A stretch of 64,000 nucleotides of DNA from Branchiostoma lanceolatum. Taxonomy: Eukaryota > Chordata > Leptocardii > Amphioxiformes > Branchiostomatidae. Position 1 is the first letter of the stretch, and the number at the start of each line of letters is the position of its first letter. Position numbers and translations under genes: made by a program. Below, piece after piece: positions 16,775 to 26,579 of this stretch. Under the pieces are notes generated by a model. The model was given only the letters and a program-made list of their open reading frames with translations. It had not been told where the DNA came from and ran no database searches. The DNA is taken from assembly GCF_035083965.1 (NCBI RefSeq), contig NC_089722.1:39665958-39729957 (forward strand), written 5' to 3'.

Positions 16775-19700
16775 TTAAAAGGAGAAAGCCACGCTTGACA
16801 CATCAACCGTGGCCCAAGAAAAACCATCAGCCCAGACCGTGAGAAAACCACTAGGGCCAAGACGAGTAAACTCAAAACGGAGTCTCTCCTCCAAACGGTT
16901 TCTCACCGACGTCACAAGTTCGGGGCCCGAAAATCGTTTGCCCTCAAACACACATTCACACCTCGTCCGCCAGAGGAAAGATCTCATGATCGCCGCCAGG
17001 GCCTGCAACACACGCCTGACCCTGGACGACAACCCCCCCGGCACCAATCCCCACAGCGCAAAGGACCTTGTGATCGAGAAACCCGGGCAGATTTTCATCG
17101 CCACCAGGTTCTCCAACCACATCCATGCTTCAGAAATCACTGGACACTCCCAGAACAAATGCTGAACACTTTCCTCCCCCTGACAAAGGTGTCTGGGGCA
17201 CGAACTACTATCTACAAATCCCTTCCAAGAGTGGAGCTTCTTTCTAGTTTTCAGAGAGTTGTGAGCAGCATGCCAGCTAGTCATCCTCTCCCACTTGGTG
17301 AGCAGAGGATTGTGAATGGCCTTCCAGACGGAAGACCAATCCACACTCCCATCTCCACTTTCACAACGTGGCACAATACTCTCCGCCTCCAATAAAATAG
17401 CGTAGAGGGCCGCCACCGAATTTGACTTCCACTCAATATCTACGTCCCTCAAAGAGATCAACATCCTCTTGACCTCGGTGTAGTGCGGAGGGCTGTCCAA
17501 AGAGTGGGGAGCCAAGTTACTCCAGGACTCAGCGTCTATTCTTCGCAAGGCGAGCCCAATCCAGTAGAGAGCAAATCTAGAGGCTGGTAACTGTGGCTTG
17601 ACCAGAGCTTTCCTCACCACTTTAAGGAAGAGGGCTTTGGCCTTGAGTGGTACAGAGACCAACCCCAACCCTCCTTTGTCCTTGGGCAAAAGAAGAGTTC
17701 GTCTAGCAACCATCTCTGTCTTGCCATCCCAGAGAAATGAATAGATTTCTCTCTCAATCTTAACTTTCACAGACTTAGGCAAGGGGTATACTGGAGCCGT
17801 GTACCACAAAGTGGCAGCCGCCAAACAATTCACAATCAAGGCTTTGCCAAAAAGGGTCAGCCTCCGCGTCTCCCACTGGGTGAGCTTTGCCTTAAACTTC
17901 ACAAATCGTTGCATCCAAGCAATCTCCGCCAACTGAATGTTGCCAATAGGGCTGCCTAAAATAGTTAGGTAAGATGATACCCACTGTTTTATAGGGTATG
18001 GGCTATCCACCCTGCCCTTCCATCTACCTAACCACAAAGCCTCCGTTTTCCCCAAATTCAATTTGGAACCGGTACCAGCCTCAAAACGCTTGATAGTGGA
18101 AAATGTCCGATCGATGGACGGCTGGTCCGACAAGACACAAGTGTTGTCATCTGCATATTGCACCATTTTAACCTCCTGGTTCAACCCAGGGACCTTCACT
18201 CCCCTGATGTAAGGGTCTGCACGAATTGCCGCAGCCAGCGGCTCAATACATAATACATATAACAGTGGAGAAAGGGGGCAGCCTTGCCTTACTCCCCTCT
18301 CCACTGCTATTGACTCTGACAAAGTACCATTCACGAGGACTTTACTGGATACCTCGCAGTACAGAGCCGCGATCATCCTTTTAAAATTCGGCCCAAAGCC
18401 AAGCTTGTCTAAAACATTGGCCATAAAATTGTGATCAACTCTGTCAAATGCCTTCTCCTGGTCCAGTGCAATAAGAACACCAGAAGAATGCGAACTATTG
18501 ACATACTCTACAATGTCCCTTAACAGGCAGACACTATCTTCAATTGACCGGCCTGGAATACCACAGGATTGATCAATGTGAACTACCGACCCAATGACAT
18601 TCTTCAGCCGGTTGGCCAAGGCCTTGGACAGAATTTTGTAGTCCACATTCAGTAACGAAATCGGCCTTTTATTCGAAGGGTTCAGTGGATCCCCCTTTTT
18701 CTCCAAAAGAGAGATGACGCCTTCTCTTTGGGACACAGACAGCTGTCCTACATCCAATCCCTCATTGAGGACTGCCAGAAAGTCTGGCCCTATGATCTCC
18801 CAAAACTTGATGTAGAATTCTTTTGGGAGGCCATCCGACCCCGGAGATTTTCCATTCTCCATACCTTTCACAGCCGCTTCCAATTCAGCCAAAGTTAGAT
18901 CTCCATCCAAGCTCTCAACACATTCATCAGGTAACGACTCAGAGAGATTGGACAGAAAATATTCTTGCTCCACTTTGTCAATATGACCAGCCTTATACAA
19001 GTCTGCATAAAACTGCTTAAAAACGGCAAGTATCTGCGGGGTGGTGCTCACCACGTCCCCATTGCCGTCTCTAACTTCCTGGATGACCCGTTTCTGGCCC
19101 TTGCGGCGTTCAGCCTGGAAGAAAAACCTAGTCGGTTTTTCGTCCTCTTCGAAAGCTTTTACTTTTGCCCGCAACCTCTGACCCTTAAGTCTGTCTAAGA
19201 TCAGGTTGTTAAGGTTTTCCTTCTCCTTCTCATACTCTTCTCTTGTTGCAGGACTTCGGTCTCCTATATTAAGTCGAGACCGGAGTGAATCCACCTTCCT
19301 TTCCATATCCTTCTGAATCAAGGAGTCCGCCTGAGCTCTCAGCTTGGAGTATTTGATAACCAAATCTTTACAATAAGATTTAACGGTATCCCACCACTCC
19401 CTCGCCGATTGCCCTTCCTCCAAACTCTTCCTCCATATAGGATACATCTCACGAAACTCCTGCTCTAAACGAGGGTCGGACAAAACCTTGACATTGCACT
19501 TCCATAGACCCCGACCCCGTTGAACAGAAGGGACAGGATCTATGGATGACACAATGCCATCGTGGTCAGAACACGAACAAGACTTAATAGTCGAGGAAAC
19601 AATAGTGCCCTCCTGGACATAAATTCTATCCAGCCTGGATCTGGTTTTATTTGACTTGGACCTCCAAGTGAAATCTACCTGGGCGGGGTGTTCAATTCGC

Positions 19701-20248
19701 CAGGCATCCACCAAATCCAAGTCAGCGCACAAACTACGCAAATGCACCACATCCTGAGTGCGATTCCCAGGAGTGAATATGGATTCCGATATTCTGTCCA
19801 AGTCAGGATCCAAAACACAATTAAAATCCCCCGCTAAAACTAGCACCGCATTGGGGTACAAATATTGATGAACACTATCAAAAAAGGTGACCCGCTCCGC
19901 TGGAACTGAGGGAGCATAGATGTTACACACATTGTACTGCACTCCATCTACCTCCAGCAGAGCAGAGACAACCCTACCATCAGTATCACATTTTGACGAC
20001 ACGAAAGTCCACCTAGAGGATAATAAAATGCCAACACCTCTGGCGGAGTTCGTGCCTAGGGACCAGATTGCCTTGTGTCCCCACTGGCGAGACCAGGCAC
20101 CCTTGTCAGCAATCGTGGAGATGTGGCACTCCTGCAGGCATGCCACATCTGCACCGTTGGACCGACAAAAATCGAACACCATGTCCCTCTTACCCCGGTC
20201 CTTCATCCCATTAACGTTTAGAGACAAAACATTCAAAGTAGAGTCCAT
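16775..20248 (-). CDS. ORF2: LINE ORF2, family 2: AP endonuclease and reverse transcriptase
   Basis: 1157 residues, the same length as family 1. Endonuclease: N11/N13 in LNVNGMKD, E40 in CLQEC, D141/N143 in GDFN, D207 in SRLDR, D228-H229 in SDH. Reverse transcriptase: NGKSPGSDG, RPISLLNVDYK, catalytic D595 in IALDQ, GVRQGCPLSPLLY and YADD (698-701). C-terminal finger CPRHLC...H...C of type CX4CX7HX4C. All catalytic residues are kept and the frame is open, so it may be active or very recently so. The start lies 32 bp after the ORF1 stop. Bases 17541-17568 are the source of the filler found at the element's 5' junction. Confidence 0.96.
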   Translation of the reverse strand: MDSTLNVLSLNVNGMKDRGKRDMVFDFCRSNGADVACLQECHISTIADKGAWSRQWGHKAIWSLGTNSARGVGILLSSRWTFVSSKCDTDGRVVSALLEVDGVQYNVCNIYAPSVPAERVTFFDSVHQYLYPNAVLVLAGDFNCVLDPDLDRISESIFTPGNRTQDVVHLRSLCADLDLVDAWRIEHPAQVDFTWRSKSNKTRSRLDRIYVQEGTIVSSTIKSCSCSDHDGIVSSIDPVPSVQRGRGLWKCNVKVLSDPRLEQEFREMYPIWRKSLEEGQSAREWWDTVKSYCKDLVIKYSKLRAQADSLIQKDMERKVDSLRSRLNIGDRSPATREEYEKEKENLNNLILDRLKGQRLRAKVKAFEEDEKPTRFFFQAERRKGQKRVIQEVRDGNGDVVSTTPQILAVFKQFYADLYKAGHIDKVEQEYFLSNLSESLPDECVESLDGDLTLAELEAAVKGMENGKSPGSDGLPKEFYIKFWEIIGPDFLAVLNEGLDVGQLSVSQREGVISLLEKKGDPLNPSNKRPISLLNVDYKILSKALANRLKNVIGSVVHIDQSCGIPGRSIEDSVCLLRDIVEYVNSSHSSGVLIALDQEKAFDRVDHNFMANVLDKLGFGPNFKRMIAALYCEVSSKVLVNGTLSESIAVERGVRQGCPLSPLLYVLCIEPLAAAIRADPYIRGVKVPGLNQEVKMVQYADDNTCVLSDQPSIDRTFSTIKRFEAGTGSKLNLGKTEALWLGRWKGRVDSPYPIKQWVSSYLTILGSPIGNIQLAEIAWMQRFVKFKAKLTQWETRRLTLFGKALIVNCLAAATLWYTAPVYPLPKSVKVKIEREIYSFLWDGKTEMVARRTLLLPKDKGGLGLVSVPLKAKALFLKVVRKALVKPQLPASRFALYWIGLALRRIDAESWSNLAPHSLDSPPHYTEVKRMLISLRDVDIEWKSNSVAALYAILLEAESIVPRCESGDGSVDWSSVWKAIHNPLLTKWERMTSWHAAHNSLKTRKKLHSWKGFVDSSSCPRHLCQGEESVQHLFWECPVISEAWMWLENLVAMKICPGFSITRSFALWGLVPGGLSSRVRRVLQALAAIMRSFLWRTRCECVFEGKRFSGPELVTSVRNRLEERLRFEFTRLGPSGFLTVWADGFSWATVDVSSVAFSF

Positions 20249-20280
20249 GTTATCAACTGGGGAAGGGAAAAAAGTCCGAA

Positions 20281-21969
20281 CTAGGACTTATTTCCTTTTG
20301 TCTTTCCCAATTTCCCTGACCTCGCACTTTTTCTCTGGGGCTTCGGCTTAGGGACCTCCCCGGAAGGGTAATGGTCAATCTGGGAGCCAAAGCCTGATTT
20401 CTCTTTCATCTTCCTCTTTTTATTCCCTCCCTGTGTCTGCCAACCCTTCTGAGTGTCCGAGTCAGACTCAGATCCCGGCTGGAATGAGGAACACACAGAC
20501 ACAGAACTATCTGCGTCCGACTCTTCGTGCTCTTTGAAATCCATAACCAAGTCATTGGTCAGTGACTCGACCAAGTTTAGGTGCATACTGGCCTCACCGT
20601 CACCCTCACCAGACACAGATTTATTTTCATCGGAGTCCGTCAACTGAGTCCGTAGCTTGTTGGCCCCGCTCGGAGGGTATTGAGAATACCGCTCCCACAT
20701 ATCATTTCCGGACAGATTTGACTTGTCATCTTCCTCAGGGAAGTCCTCCTTCTCATCTCCCGAGGAGATTTTACTTTTCTGGGATCCATCTCCCTTTGGA
20801 GGAGAGGCTCCTGAGTCCTCTCCCTTATGCAAGGGGACCCCTGGGCCTACTGGAGGTTTAGTCATGGAGATATCGGGGGAATCCGGTATCTCCCTGGACT
20901 TGGACTCAGCCGGGATAGCGGGAGTCGATGAATCACTCTTCCTATCACTATCTTTCCCCGACCCACCAGCCTGTGGCTCGGAAGGCTTGCCCACTTTAAC
21001 AGAAGGCTCCTTCGACACCCACTCTTTCCCAACGGAATCACTATCTTTCCCCGACCCACCCGCCTGTGGCTCGGAAGGCTTGCCCCCTTTAACAGAAGGC
21101 TCCTCCGACAACGAGTCTTTCTCGACGGAACCCGCATCACCGATCTTGCCTTCACCCGAACCACTAGCCGTTTCGTTACCACCGGCACCAGACCCACCAG
21201 GCTGTGGCCCGGAAGGCGAGGCCTCCACAACCGCCGGCTTCGGGGTTTTCGCCCAGGTTGTTGTCAGGGCACACGGTTCAGGGAAAGTCAAATTACAAGT
21301 ACGGCCTGCGTGGCCCTCCTCCCCACACCAATTGCACTTAATGGCCGAAGTGCAGTCTTTGGCGAGGTGGCCAAGACTCATACATTTGGAGCATTTTTCC
21401 TCGTCGCACTCCGCGACGAGATGCCCCTCCTTCCCACACTTGTGGCACAACCTCGGTTGGCCGCCATATCGAAATGAGATAATCTCATTCCCCAACCTCA
21501 TGGTGTTGGGAACGTGCCTCTTGAGCTTCATCCGGTACTGGCGTGTACCGGACAAAAGCTCCGGGAACCCTTTACTAGCATAACTGACGTACTTGCTATC
21601 AAGTACGTCTCCATACTCCCTCAGACGATGTCTCACGTGGTTATCGTCTAGTTCTAGAGGGATGTCCAGGGCAGTCACCACGGTGATACCAGCCCCGTAC
21701 GTGTCAACCTCTACACTACCATCTGCACACAGTGCGGGCGAAGCCTTGTGGAAGGCCGTCTGTGATTTAAAAGTAATCTCACATCGGCCCTTCCCCTTGT
21801 TTTGAATTCCCTGCACCTCAGTGACAGGGATCCCGTTCTTTCCCAGCAGGTTTACAACATTCGCCAAGTCACCCTCTACTTTCTTATCTAAAAACGTTAT
21901 CCCTACACTCCTCTTCCTAACGAAACCGGAAGGAGCCGGGGGCATCTTCCTGTAGGGAACTGGCGGCAT
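20281..21969 (-). CDS. ORF1: LINE ORF1, family 2: zinc-knuckle RNA-binding protein
   Basis: 562 residues. The N-terminal RRM-like region is followed by three CCHC knuckles (C175-C188, C193-C206, C212-C225), a long acidic and Ser/Gly-rich linker, and a basic C-terminus with SGFGSQI. The linker has its own imperfect 31-residue tandem duplication around EPSVK-GKPSEPQAGGSGKDSD, different in sequence from the one in family 1. It starts MPPVP; a second in-frame MPP follows at residue 9, so a slightly later start is possible. Confidence 0.93.
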   Translation of the reverse strand: MPPVPYRKMPPAPSGFVRKRSVGITFLDKKVEGDLANVVNLLGKNGIPVTEVQGIQNKGKGRCEITFKSQTAFHKASPALCADGSVEVDTYGAGITVVTALDIPLELDDNHVRHRLREYGDVLDSKYVSYASKGFPELLSGTRQYRMKLKRHVPNTMRLGNEIISFRYGGQPRLCHKCGKEGHLVAECDEEKCSKCMSLGHLAKDCTSAIKCNWCGEEGHAGRTCNLTFPEPCALTTTWAKTPKPAVVEASPSGPQPGGSGAGGNETASGSGEGKIGDAGSVEKDSLSEEPSVKGGKPSEPQAGGSGKDSDSVGKEWVSKEPSVKVGKPSEPQAGGSGKDSDRKSDSSTPAIPAESKSREIPDSPDISMTKPPVGPGVPLHKGEDSGASPPKGDGSQKSKISSGDEKEDFPEEDDKSNLSGNDMWERYSQYPPSGANKLRTQLTDSDENKSVSGEGDGEASMHLNLVESLTNDLVMDFKEHEESDADSSVSVCSSFQPGSESDSDTQKGWQTQGGNKKRKMKEKSGFGSQIDHYPSGEVPKPKPQRKSARSGKLGKTKGNKS

Positions 21970-22781
21970 TTCGCAACAAAAGTCCTATGGAAGGACCTTC
22001 CGTCGCAACAAACACCTTCAGAACCTTTACCGCCAAACCCCCATCCACACCCTCCGCTGTAGAGCCTAAAATAACCTGATACCCGGAGATCTAGGTCAAC
22101 GACCGCACTGCCCGCGTGCCTTCGCTCGCTAACGAGACAGGCGGGCGGGCGATAGCACCATGAAAACGGGGGTGAGGGTTAGAAAACACGTTTCTTACGG
22201 TTCTAAAACACTCAGAAATATTCTCCAGGTAGGGAAAAAATTCCACACCAATTTCACAGAGTTACTCCCGGTTGGCGCCAACCGTTTTGGAGCAACTCAG
22301 TGACGAAAACAGTCTCTTTGTTCTCAGACCACGCGGTCTGAGGTGGACTGTACCACTCCGTCCGCCGCTTTCACGGGGGGGTGCGGATACAGAAGACCCC
22401 TCAAAACACACGTAAATCAAAAAACAAAATCAAACTAACACCGTACAAGTACCTAGACAAACCTGCTCCCCAACCTGACGGAAGAGGAAGTCAGTTACTC
22501 CACGCAAACCGGAGAAAACAGCCCCCAAAGATCAACCGGAGCTGGCTACCCCCGTCCTGCGGAGGAAACGGTGTGCTTCCACCGCCCGTCTCCCGTAAGA
22601 GAGGTACGGTGCAAGTAAAACGGCCGTAGCTTGAGAAAAATACAAGGTACAGCAAAACTAAAACCACCCAAATGATCCGGGGACAACCCGCAACCAAGTC
22701 GCTGGACTTATCGCCCTCGACGAGTACTCTAACCGCCCTCAATGGGCTGAAAGGAGGACTCGAAGCGGAGCGGGGGCAAGG
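21970..22781 (-). other. 5' UTR of family-2 LINE
   Basis: 812 bp without a gene. It has a 16-bp perfect palindrome (CGGTTGGCGCCAACCG, 22269-22284) and a 6-bp stem CAGACC/GGTCTG (22325-22340). Short islands are shared with the family-1 5' UTR (see 14312-15164), suggesting a conserved promoter or RNA structure. Confidence 0.65.
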
Positions 22782-22809
22782 CTTCGCAAGGCGAGCCCAA
22801 TCCAGTAGA
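22782..22809 (-). other. 28-bp ORF2-derived filler at LINE 5' junction
   Basis: Exact 28-bp copy, in the same orientation, of 17541-17568 in the element's own ORF2 (encoding YWIGLALR). It sits between the 5' end of the element and U2. Its last two bases overlap U2 (GA on the plus strand). It is best explained by the reverse transcriptase jumping to a second element RNA while finishing the insertion. Confidence 0.85.
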
Positions 22810-22857
22810 TAAGAACAGATACTACACTTGATCTTAGCCAAAAGGCCGAGAAGCGAT
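22808..22857 (-). pseudogene. U2: U2 snRNA 5' fragment (nt 1-50) beside family-2 LINE
   Basis: U2 nucleotides 1-50, twelve more than at the family-1 insertions. The upstream-side cut therefore differed between events while the downstream junction did not. Confidence 0.93.
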
Positions 22858-23919
22858 AAACCGGTTGAGCTTGACCGCTAGCCCCCCTCCCCCGGGAACG
22901 AGCCAAGTTCACGTGGCGAGCTATGCATCGCAAACAGCTTCAAGCTTGAACATAAAGCAATTAGTGCCCGCACACCTGGCGCGCCTTCTCTCCTTCATAA
23001 TCTCTTCAATTTGGTTGACAAACGGAAGCGCTCTACTTTATGTGGACGAACCACGGACTACACCCAAAAACACACATCACGCGCTCCTGGCTCGTCCTGG
23101 CTCTTCCTGGCTCTGCCTAATTGGTGCAAAGAAGCGACTACGTCACACCAACGCAGAAAACGGGCTCCTTAGGGTTCAAAGCCGAGCCAAGGGCGGGTAG
23201 ACAAGACAACAAGGCAATGTTGTTGTTCGCGAACAGCGTTGCCATTGTTGTTCGCCAGGAGGCGCGCGCCCGCGGTTCCCTTACATCATTCATCTTCACA
23301 GGGCGGGCGGCGTCTGCTTTTCCCCTTAACTTCGATGCCTGTGGTGGATTTTTCAAGTCCGCCGGACCTTGTCGATTCGGCCTGAAGGTCCGCAAAGGGG
23401 AGAGGAAGGTCGCATGCAGCCAGCCCACTAAATTTACGGAAGGAATTAAAAGGAGCGAGCGAGAAAGCAGCAGCGGTGGGCGAGGCGGCTAGCTGTGCGT
23501 GTGTACGTATCTCTCATACGTTGATACGAGGCGCGCGGGCGCTTAGATTCCCGATTCCTACGTTTAACATCGAATTACGTCCACATCGCACTGCTTTCGT
23601 CAGAATCGAACCACAGACAGACGTCCTGGAATTTTCCACTGCCTCTGCGTGCTCTCCCGACCTCTCCCGGCTCTTGGTGGCGCTGTTGCTTGCTCCAGTT
23701 CCAGTCTGAAAGTAGAAGAAAGATAAAATGCGAAAATTAAACATGTACAGTAGAGTTGGGGGATGTGAGAGCTATAAACGCAGTAAGGTTCAGTATATAT
23801 ACTCGTAACACGTATGCACATACTTCAAACGAGTACAGACTGCTGATAAATCCACATTGCTGGATTGCTGGGCCAGTTTGGTGGTTTGTGTATGTGTGCA
23901 ACTTATTTTGGATTTGTAA

Positions 23920-24109
23920 GGGGATGGACCGAATCTCAGAAGTACTGCAATACTGAGCCGATCCGCGGTCAGGACGGAGCAAGCTCCTAGTCCATGACCA
24001 AAGTCAAAAAATCAATTTAATCTAGATTCCCCGATGGGGAATGTATCAGAGATTAAACTGATAAGAACAGATACTACACTTGATCTTAGCCAAAAGGCCG
24101 AGAAGCGAT
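23920..24109 (-). ncRNA. U2: U2 small nuclear RNA
   Basis: Uninterrupted copy, the first intact gene right of the family-2 insertion. Confidence 0.97.
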
Positions 24110-25171
24110 AAACCGGTTGAGCTTGACCGCTAGCCCCCCTCCCCCGGGAACGAGCCAAGTTCACGTGGCGAGCTATGCATCGCAAACAGCTTCAAGCTTG
24201 AACATAAAGCAATTAGTGCCCGCACACCTGGCGCGCCTTCTCTCCTTCATAATCTCTTCAATTTGGTTGACAAACGGAAGCGCTCTACTTTATGTGGACG
24301 AACCACGGACTACACCCAAAAACACACATCACGCGCTCCTGGCTCGTCCTGGCTCTTCCTGGCTCTGCCTAATTGGTGCAAAGAAGCGACTACGTCACAC
24401 CAACGCAGAAAACGGGCTCCTTAGGGTTCAAAGCCGAGCCAAGGGCGGGTAGACAAGACAACAAGGCAATGTTGTTGTTCGCGAACAGCGTTGCCATTGT
24501 TGTTCGCCAGGAGGCGCGCGCCCGCGGTTCCCTTACATCATTCATCTTCACAGGGCGGGCGGCGTCTGCTTTTCCCCTTAACTTCGATGCCTGTGGTGGA
24601 TTTTTCAAGTCCGCCGGACCTTGTCGATTCGGCCTGAAGGTCCGCAAAGGGGAGAGGAAGGTCGCATGCAGCCAGCCCACTAAATTTACGGAAGGAATTA
24701 AAAGGAGCGAGCGAGAAAGCAGCAGCGGTGGGCGAGGCGGCTAGCTGTGCGTGTGTACGTATCTCTCATACGTTGATACGAGGCGCGCGGGCGCTTAGAT
24801 TCCCGATTCCTACGTTTAACATCGAATTACGTCCACATCGCACTGCTTTCGTCAGAATCGAACCACAGACAGACGTCCTGGAATTTTCCACTGCCTCTGC
24901 GTGCTCTCCCGACCTCTCCCGGCTCTTGGTGGCGCTGTTGCTTGCTCCAGTTCCAGTCTGAAAGTAGAAGAAAGATAAAATGCGAAAATTAAACATGTAC
25001 AGTAGAGTTGGGGGATGTGAGAGCTATAAACGCAGTAAGGTTCAGTATATATACTCGTAACACGTATGCACATACTTCAAACGAGTACAGACTGCTGATA
25101 AATCCACATTGCTGGATTGCTGGGCCAGTTTGGTGGTTTGTGTATGTGTGCAACTTATTTTGGATTTGTAA

Positions 25172-25361
25172 GGGGATGGACCGAATCTCAGAAGTACTGC
25201 AATACTGAGCCGATCCGCGGTCAGGACGGAGCAAGCTCCTAGTCCATGACCAAAGTCAAAAAATCAATTTAATCTAGATTCCCCGATGGGGAATGTATCA
25301 GAGATTAAACTGATAAGAACAGATACTACACTTGATCTTAGCCAAAAGGCCGAGAAGCGAT
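25172..25361 (-). ncRNA. U2: U2 small nuclear RNA
   Basis: Uninterrupted copy, the last before the solo truncated LINE. Confidence 0.97.
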
Positions 25362-26423
25362 AAACCGGTTGAGCTTGACCGCTAGCCCCCCTCCCCCGGG
25401 AACGAGCCAAGTTCACGTGGCGAGCTATGCATCGCAAACAGCTTCAAGCTTGAACATAAAGCAATTAGTGCCCGCACACCTGGCGCGCCTTCTCTCCTTC
25501 ATAATCTCTTCAATTTGGTTGACAAACGGAAGCGCTCTACTTTATGTGGACGAACCACGGACTACACCCAAAAACACACATCACGCGCTCCTGGCTCGTC
25601 CTGGCTCTTCCTGGCTCTGCCTAATTGGTGCAAAGAAGCGACTACGTCACACCAACGCAGAAAACGGGCTCCTTAGGGTTCAAAGCCGAGCCAAGGGCGG
25701 GTAGACAAGACAACAAGGCAATGTTGTTGTTCGCGAACAGCGTTGCCATTGTTGTTCGCCAGGAGGCGCGCGCCCGCGGTTCCCTTACATCATTCATCTT
25801 CACAGGGCGGGCGGCGTCTGCTTTTCCCCTTAACTTCGATGCCTGTGGTGGATTTTTCAAGTCCGCCGGACCTTGTCGATTCGGCCTGAAGGTCCGCAAA
25901 GGGGAGAGGAAGGTCGCATGCAGCCAGCCCACTAAATTTACGGAAGGAATTAAAAGGAGCGAGCGAGAAAGCAGCAGCGGTGGGCGAGGCGGCTAGCTGT
26001 GCGTGTGTACGTATCTCTCATACGTTGATACGAGGCGCGCGGGCGCTTAGATTCCCGATTCCTACGTTTAACATCGAATTACGTCCACATCGCACTGCTT
26101 TCGTCAGAATCGAACCACAGACAGACGTCCTGGAATTTTCCACTGCCTCTGCGTGCTCTCCCGACCTCTCCCGGCTCTTGGTGGCGCTGTTGCTTGCTCC
26201 AGTTCCAGTCTGAAAGTAGAAGAAAGATAAAATGCGAAAATTAAACATGTACAGTAGAGTTGGGGGATGTGAGAGCTATAAACGCAGTAAGGTTCAGTAT
26301 ATATACTCGTAACACGTATGCACATACTTCAAACGAGTACAGACTGCTGATAAATCCACATTGCTGGATTGCTGGGCCAGTTTGGTGGTTTGTGTATGTG
26401 TGCAACTTATTTTGGATTTGTAA

Positions 26424-26579
26424 GGGGATGGACCGAATCTCAGAAGTACTGCAATACTGAGCCGATCCGCGGTCAGGACGGAGCAAGCTCCTAGTCCATG
26501 ACCAAAGTCAAAAAATCAATTTAATCTAGATTCCCCGATGGGGAATGTATCAGAGATTAAACTGATAAGAACAGATACT
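26424..26579 (-). pseudogene. U2: U2 snRNA 3' fragment (nt 35-190) beside solo truncated LINE
   Basis: Downstream part of a gene split by the 1759-bp element. Its 5' part is at 28339-28376, with AGTA duplicated. Confidence 0.95.

Larger units (their letters stand above)
16436..22807 (-). mobile_element. Keno-like LINE, family 2, complete copy
   Basis: Complete second element with the same plan as family 1: 5' UTR, ORF1, ORF2 and 3' UTR, same target base, both frames open. The proteins are only roughly two thirds identical to family 1 by eye and the DNA of the coding part is far diverged, yet the last 260 bp of the 3' UTR are about 97% identical. Body 16436-22781; 28-bp filler at 22782-22809 (its last two bases shared with U2). 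A single copy is seen in the window. Confidence 0.94.
22858..26579 (-). repeat. U2 array, segment 3
   Basis: Two intact U2 genes, three spacers and the 3' part of a third gene. No differences from other units seen. Confidence 0.96.
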
